From Microbacterium hydrocarbonoxydans (GTDB lineage: Bacteria > Actinomycetota > Actinomycetes > Actinomycetales > Microbacteriaceae), in NCBI RefSeq assembly GCF_023715885.1, contig NZ_JAMBOY010000003.1, positions 248,001-312,000 on the forward strand: a DNA stretch of 64,000 nt, read 5' to 3'. Made by a program: the position numbers and the translations under genes. The stretch's first letter is position 1; each line of letters opens with the position of its first letter. The notes beneath the pieces were generated by a model that did no database searches, was not told the origin of the DNA, and saw only the letters and a program-made list of their open reading frames with translations. Positions 59,916 through 64,000 of this stretch are shown here, piece by piece.

Positions 59916-60554
59916 GTGACGAGGCCAGATGTGACCAGCACCGCCGATTCCCCGCGCCGCAGCGCGCTCGGTCGCTTCGCCTCGCCGATCCTCCTCCTCG
60001 CCGCCATGTGGATCGTGCAGTTCGCGGATGCCGTCCTACCGGGGTCCTTCACCGGTTTCGGCCTGCGTTCGTGGGACCCGACCGGCCTCGGCGGCGTCTT
60101 CGTCGGCCCGCTGCTGCACGCGAACTGGGCGCACCTCATCGCGAACTCGGTGCCGTTCCTCGTGCTCGGCTGCCTCGTCGCCGTCGAGGGCGCCCGCAGG
60201 TTCTGGGCTGTCACGGCTTTCGCGGCGGTCATCGGGGGAGCGGGGACCTGGCTGCTGAACGCACCGGGGACGCTGACCGTGGGTGCCTCCGGGCTCGTGT
60301 TCGGCTACTTCGGTTACACCGTGCTGCGCGTCTTCGCACCGGGGCGGGTGTCGCACCGCATCCTCTACGCGATCATCGCGATCGTCGTGATCGCGCTCTA
60401 CGGCGGTTCGATGCTCGCCGGCGTCGTCGGCGTCCGGGAGGGGATCTCCTGGCAGGCCCACCTGTTCGGCGCCATCGGCGGAGGGCTTGCGGCCTTCGTG
60501 GGACGCGGAGCGAGCAGCAGACGCGGAGCGCGCGTCGGACGCGGGCGGCCATGA
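59916..60554 (+). CDS. rhomboid family intramembrane serine protease
   Basis: 212 aa from GTG 59916; CAGGAT lies 6 nt before it, a leaderless layout. Six membrane helices. Catalytic Ser in GASGLVFGYFGY and His in WQAHLFGAIGGGLAAF; HANWAHLIANSVPFLVLG in the second helix. Cleaves membrane protein segments; substrate unknown. ATGA overlap with the next gene. Confidence 0.9.
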   Translation: MTRPDVTSTADSPRRSALGRFASPILLLAAMWIVQFADAVLPGSFTGFGLRSWDPTGLGGVFVGPLLHANWAHLIANSVPFLVLGCLVAVEGARRFWAVTAFAAVIGGAGTWLLNAPGTLTVGASGLVFGYFGYTVLRVFAPGRVSHRILYAIIAIVVIALYGGSMLAGVVGVREGISWQAHLFGAIGGGLAAFVGRGASSRRGARVGRGRP

Positions 60555-61231
60555 CGTCGACAGCGCGTCGCACGCGAGCACGCCGGGCAGCGCCGCAGCG
60601 CCGGCGCCCTCGTGCACGCCGACGGCTCACCCCGCGTCGCCGCGCGCAGCGCAGGATGCAGCGCAGGCGCCTCCTCCGGCGCATCGCCCTGTCGGCGGGG
60701 GGGGTCGCGGTGGTCGCTCTCGCCGCGATCCTCATCCCGCTCGGACTCGCGCACGAGAAGCCCGTCGCTGTCTGCCTCGGCGATCCGAGCACCTACCCGG
60801 CGGCGGGCATCGCCGGGTGGGAGGGCGAGCAGCTGGAGAACGCCGCGACCATCATGCAGACGGCCACCGCACTCGGCTTCGGTCGCGAGGGTCAGATCCT
60901 CGGCGTGATGACGGCGATGGGCGAGAGCAGCCTGCGCAACATCGACTACGGCGACTGGGAGACCAGCGGGTTCACGAACCCCGACGGCAGCAGGACCACG
61001 AGCATCGGGCTCTTCCAGCAGCAGGACTGGTGGGGCACGGTCGAGCAGCGCATGGACCCCGCGACCGCGGCGACGCTCTTCTATCAGCGTCTCTCCCGCG
61101 TACCGGACTGGCAGTCGATGGATCGCTCGCTCGCCATCCACCGCGTGCAGATCAACCTCGACCCGACGTACTACACGCGGTACACCGAGGATGCCGTCGC
61201 GGTCGTGGACGCCCTGTCTCAGCCCTGCTGA
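60551..61231 (+). CDS. membrane-anchored lysozyme-like protein
   Basis: 226 aa. Very basic N-terminus (about 20 Arg in the first 45 residues), one membrane helix (45-66), then a periplasmic domain of about 150 residues: NAATIMQTATALGFGREGQILGVMTAMGESSLRNIDYGD, where GESSLR resembles the catalytic ESSLR of lytic transglycosylase/goose-type lysozyme folds, and SIGLFQQQDWWGT. Probably acts on peptidoglycan; catalysis is inferred. Overlaps the rhomboid gene, so it could be its substrate. Confidence 0.75.
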   Translation: MTSTARRTRARRAAPQRRRPRARRRLTPRRRAQRRMQRRRLLRRIALSAGGVAVVALAAILIPLGLAHEKPVAVCLGDPSTYPAAGIAGWEGEQLENAATIMQTATALGFGREGQILGVMTAMGESSLRNIDYGDWETSGFTNPDGSRTTSIGLFQQQDWWGTVEQRMDPATAATLFYQRLSRVPDWQSMDRSLAIHRVQINLDPTYYTRYTEDAVAVVDALSQPC

Positions 61232-61281
61232 TCTGCGTCGCATCCAGGCTGCGGAAGGGGAGGTGCGCCTAGGCTGGTGCC

Positions 61282-63399
61282 GTGGCGCAGAGCATCTACA
61301 TCACCTCGGCCGAAGGCCATACCGGGAAGTCCACGATCGCCCTCGGCGTGCTCGACGCGCTCATGCGCGTCACGCCGCGCGTCGGTGTCTTCCGACCCAT
61401 CGCACGCTCGGTCGCCGAGCGTGACGACGTGCTCGAGCTGCTGCTCGCCCACGACGGCGTGCAGCTCGACTATGACGACTGCATCGGCGTGACGTACGAC
61501 GACGTCCGCGACGACCCCGACCGTGCGTTGTCGACCATCGTCGCCCGCTTCAAGGCCGTCGAGGCGCAGTGCGACGCCGTCGTGATCATCGGCAGCGACT
61601 ACACCGACGTCGCCAGCCCCGCCGAGCTCGGCTACAACGCGCGGATCGCCGCGAACCTCGCGGCACCGGTGCTGCTCGTCCTCAGCGGTCGCGACCAGCA
61701 GCGTCAGGCCGAGCAGCTGGGCACGACCACGGCCCGCACGCCCGAGGCCGTCGGACAGATCGGCGCCCTCGCTCTGTCGGAGCTGGAGGTCGAGCGCGCC
61801 GAGCTGTTCGCGATCGTCGTCAACCGCGCCGAGCCCGACCGCCTCGGCGACGTCGAGCAGGCGGTCGCCGCACTCCGTCCCGCGCGGACCACTCCGGTGT
61901 GGGCGCTCCCCGAGGACCGCACCCTGGTCGCGCCGTCGATCCGCGGCATCCTCTCCGCCGTCGACGGACGACTCATCAAGGGAGACCCCGACCGTCTCGG
62001 CCGCGAAGCCCTCACGATCGTCGTCGCAGGCATGTCGATGGTGAACGTCCTGCCGCGGCTCACCGAGGAGGCCGTGGTCGTCATCCCCGCCGACCGCACC
62101 GAGGTGCTGCTGGCGACCCTGCTCGCCGACGCGTCCGGCACCTTCCCGCGCGTGGCCGGCATCATCCTCAACGGTCCGTTCCCGCTGCCCGATCCGATCG
62201 TGCAGCTGCTCGACGGGTTCACGTCGACCGTGCCGATCATCGCCACCGATCTCGGCACCTACGACACCGCGGTGCGGGTGATGGGCGCCCGCGGGCGCAT
62301 CTCGCCCGACTCGCGCGGGCGGTATGACCGGGCCCTCGGCCTGTTCCAGACCCACGTCGATGTCGCCGAGCTCACCACGCAGCTCGGCCTGGCGGAGTCC
62401 AAGGTCGTCACACCGCTGATGTTCGAGTACGGGCTGATCGAACGGGCCAGGGCCGATCGTCGCCGCATCGTGCTGCCGGAGGGCGACGACGACCGCATCC
62501 TGCGCGCGGCCGCGACCCTGCTCGCGCGAGAGGTGGCCGACCTCACGATCCTCGGCGACGAGGCGACCGTCCGGGCGCGCGCGATCGAGCTCGGCGTCGA
62601 CATCGAAGAGGCGCAGGTGCTCAGCCCCACCGACCCCGAGCTGGTCGAGCGCTTCGCCGAGGAGTACGCCAGACTGCGCGCCCACAAGGGCATCACGCTC
62701 GCGCAGGCAGCGGACACCGTGACCGACGTGTCGTACTTCGGCACGATGATGGTGCACCTCGGTCTCGCCGACGGCATGGTCTCGGGAGCCGCGCACACGA
62801 CCGCGCACACCATCCGCCCCTCGTTCGAGATCATCAAGACCAAGCCCGGCGTGCAGGTCGTCTCGAGCGTCTTCCTCATGGCGCTCGCCGACCGGGTGCT
62901 CGTCTACGGAGACTGTGCCGTCATCCCGGATCCGACCAGCGAGCAGCTCGCCGACATCGCGATCTCCTCAGCCGCCACGGCCCGTCAGTTCGGCATCGAT
63001 CCGCGCATCGCGATGCTGTCGTACTCGACGGGGGAGTCGGGATCGGGCGCCGACGTCGACAAGGTGCGCCAGGCCACGGCGCTCGTGCACGAGCGGGCGC
63101 CGGAGCTGCTCGTCGAAGGTCCGATCCAGTACGACGCGGCGGCTGACGCCGCGGTCGCGAAGGCCAAGCTGCCCGACTCGGCGGTCGCCGGGCGGGCGAC
63201 CGTGTTCGTGTTCCCCGATCTCAACACGGGCAACAACACCTACAAGGCGGTGCAGCGGTCGGCCGGCGCCGTCGCGATCGGTCCGGTACTGCAGGGACTC
63301 AACAAGCCGATCAACGACCTGTCGCGGGGCGCTCTCGTCGACGACATCGTGAACACCGTCGCGATCACCGCGATCCAGGCGCAGGGGGCGGACGCGTGA
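61282..63399 (+). CDS. pta: phosphate acetyltransferase
   Basis: 705 aa. N-terminal BioD-like P-loop domain (EGHTGKSTIALGVL), DRTGG domain, and C-terminal PTA_PTB domain (LPEGDDDRILRAAATLLAREV, FPDLNTGNNTYKAVQRSAG). Interconverts acetyl-CoA and acetyl phosphate. GTG start preceded by TAGGCT at 6 nt, a leaderless layout. GTGA overlap with ackA. Confidence 0.95.
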   Translation: MAQSIYITSAEGHTGKSTIALGVLDALMRVTPRVGVFRPIARSVAERDDVLELLLAHDGVQLDYDDCIGVTYDDVRDDPDRALSTIVARFKAVEAQCDAVVIIGSDYTDVASPAELGYNARIAANLAAPVLLVLSGRDQQRQAEQLGTTTARTPEAVGQIGALALSELEVERAELFAIVVNRAEPDRLGDVEQAVAALRPARTTPVWALPEDRTLVAPSIRGILSAVDGRLIKGDPDRLGREALTIVVAGMSMVNVLPRLTEEAVVVIPADRTEVLLATLLADASGTFPRVAGIILNGPFPLPDPIVQLLDGFTSTVPIIATDLGTYDTAVRVMGARGRISPDSRGRYDRALGLFQTHVDVAELTTQLGLAESKVVTPLMFEYGLIERARADRRRIVLPEGDDDRILRAAATLLAREVADLTILGDEATVRARAIELGVDIEEAQVLSPTDPELVERFAEEYARLRAHKGITLAQAADTVTDVSYFGTMMVHLGLADGMVSGAAHTTAHTIRPSFEIIKTKPGVQVVSSVFLMALADRVLVYGDCAVIPDPTSEQLADIAISSAATARQFGIDPRIAMLSYSTGESGSGADVDKVRQATALVHERAPELLVEGPIQYDAAADAAVAKAKLPDSAVAGRATVFVFPDLNTGNNTYKAVQRSAGAVAIGPVLQGLNKPINDLSRGALVDDIVNTVAITAIQAQGADA

Positions 63400-64000
63400 C
63401 CACAATCCTCGTCATCAACAGCGGCTCCTCCTCACTGAAGTACTCCCTCATCGACATCGAGGACGAGCGGGAGCTCGCGACCGGTCTCATCGAGCGCATC
63501 GGCCAGGACGTCAGCGCGGTCTCGCACACCGTTCGGCCGGATGCCGGGGACGAGGCCGTCGTGACGATGCTCGACGCGACGTACCGGAGCGAGGACGCCG
63601 TGTCCGACCACGACCAGGCGTTCGCCGTGATGCTCGAGCAGTTCGCCGATCATGGACCCTCGCTCGACGAGCACCGTCCGGCCGCGGTCGGACACCGGGT
63701 CGTGCACGGCGGAGCCCGCTTCTACGCGCCGACACTGGTCACGCCGAGCGTCGAGGAGCAGATCGACGAGCTCGCTGTGCTCGCCCCGCTGCACAACCCG
63801 GCCAACCTCGCCGGCATCCGCGCCGCCAAGGCCGTGTTCGCCGATGTGCCGCACGTCGCGGTGTTCGACACCGCATTCCACCAGACCCTGCCGCCCGCCG
63901 CGTACACCTACGCGATCGACGCAGAGTTGGCGGCCGAGCACCGCGTGCGCCGCTACGGGTTCCACGGCACCAGCCACCAGTACGTGAGCGAGGCCGCTGC
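63396..64000 (+). CDS. ackA: acetate kinase, N-terminal part
   Basis: 201 codons to the window end, no stop. N-terminal VINSGSSSLKYSLI (ATPase fold phosphate-1), GHRVVHGG, HNPANLAGI, DTAFHQTLP and RRYGFHGTSHQYV. Converts acetyl phosphate and ADP to acetate and ATP. GTG start overlaps the pta stop. Confidence 0.95.
   Translation, partial: MTTILVINSGSSSLKYSLIDIEDERELATGLIERIGQDVSAVSHTVRPDAGDEAVVTMLDATYRSEDAVSDHDQAFAVMLEQFADHGPSLDEHRPAAVGHRVVHGGARFYAPTLVTPSVEEQIDELAVLAPLHNPANLAGIRAAKAVFADVPHVAVFDTAFHQTLPPAAYTYAIDAELAAEHRVRRYGFHGTSHQYVSEAA

Overview
The window is chromosomal DNA of a high-GC Gram-positive actinobacterium, most probably Microbacterium or a close relative in the Microbacteriaceae. 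The grounds are the GC-rich codon use, NusG with a long acidic N-terminal extension, a small 4.5S-type SRP RNA, frequent ATGA/GTGA gene overlaps, many apparent leaderless starts, and a daptide RiPP cluster of the kind known from Microbacterium.

Layout. 1-1845: the end of a phosphonate-type ABC importer (two PhnE permeases) and an RpiR/SIS regulator. 1889-11673: a PucR regulator divergent from a putrescine/GABA catabolic locus (GabT, putrescine-oxidase-like flavoenzyme, universal stress protein, APC permease, two aldehyde dehydrogenases). 11830-14309: two-component system and a DedA protein. 14516-16240: pyruvate:quinone oxidoreductase flanked by related palindromes. 16366-21049: a large repeat protein paired with a divergent HSP90. 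21240-24207: tRNA-Trp, secE, nusG, rplK, rplA. 24380-33598: a variable block between rplA and rplJ holding an amino-acid ABC importer, a lysE/lysG-type export pair, a five-gene SipW-type surface-protein cluster, a YqaJ-like nuclease and an orphan AbiEi-like protein. 33744-34881: L10 leader, rplJ, rplL. 34981-39779: LacI regulator and a sugar ABC importer without its own ATPase. 39867-42451: transsulfuration pair (cystathionine beta-synthase, cystathionine gamma-synthase/lyase). 42539-45199: MFS pump, PAP2 phosphatase, GNAT. 45271-45358: tRNA-Ser(GGA).

45468-54243 is the most distinctive region: a complete daptide biosynthetic gene cluster. It encodes an RRE recognition protein, a PLP aminotransferase, a divergent Fe-ADH-family dehydrogenase, three precursor peptides (44, 41 and 39 aa) all ending in Thr, a SAM methyltransferase, an intramembrane metalloprotease and a three-gene ABC exporter. 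Known daptide chemistry decarboxylates and oxidises the C-terminal Thr, transaminates it and dimethylates it to a tertiary amine.

54320-64000: TrhO-type rhodanese, a MoxR-DUF58-transglutaminase operon on the minus strand, SRP RNA, a rhomboid protease, a membrane-anchored putative peptidoglycan enzyme, then pta and the start of ackA. Besides genes, the window holds several intergenic palindromic elements, some in related pairs, and a recurrent -10-like hexamer placed exactly 6 nt before the start codon of at least nine genes.
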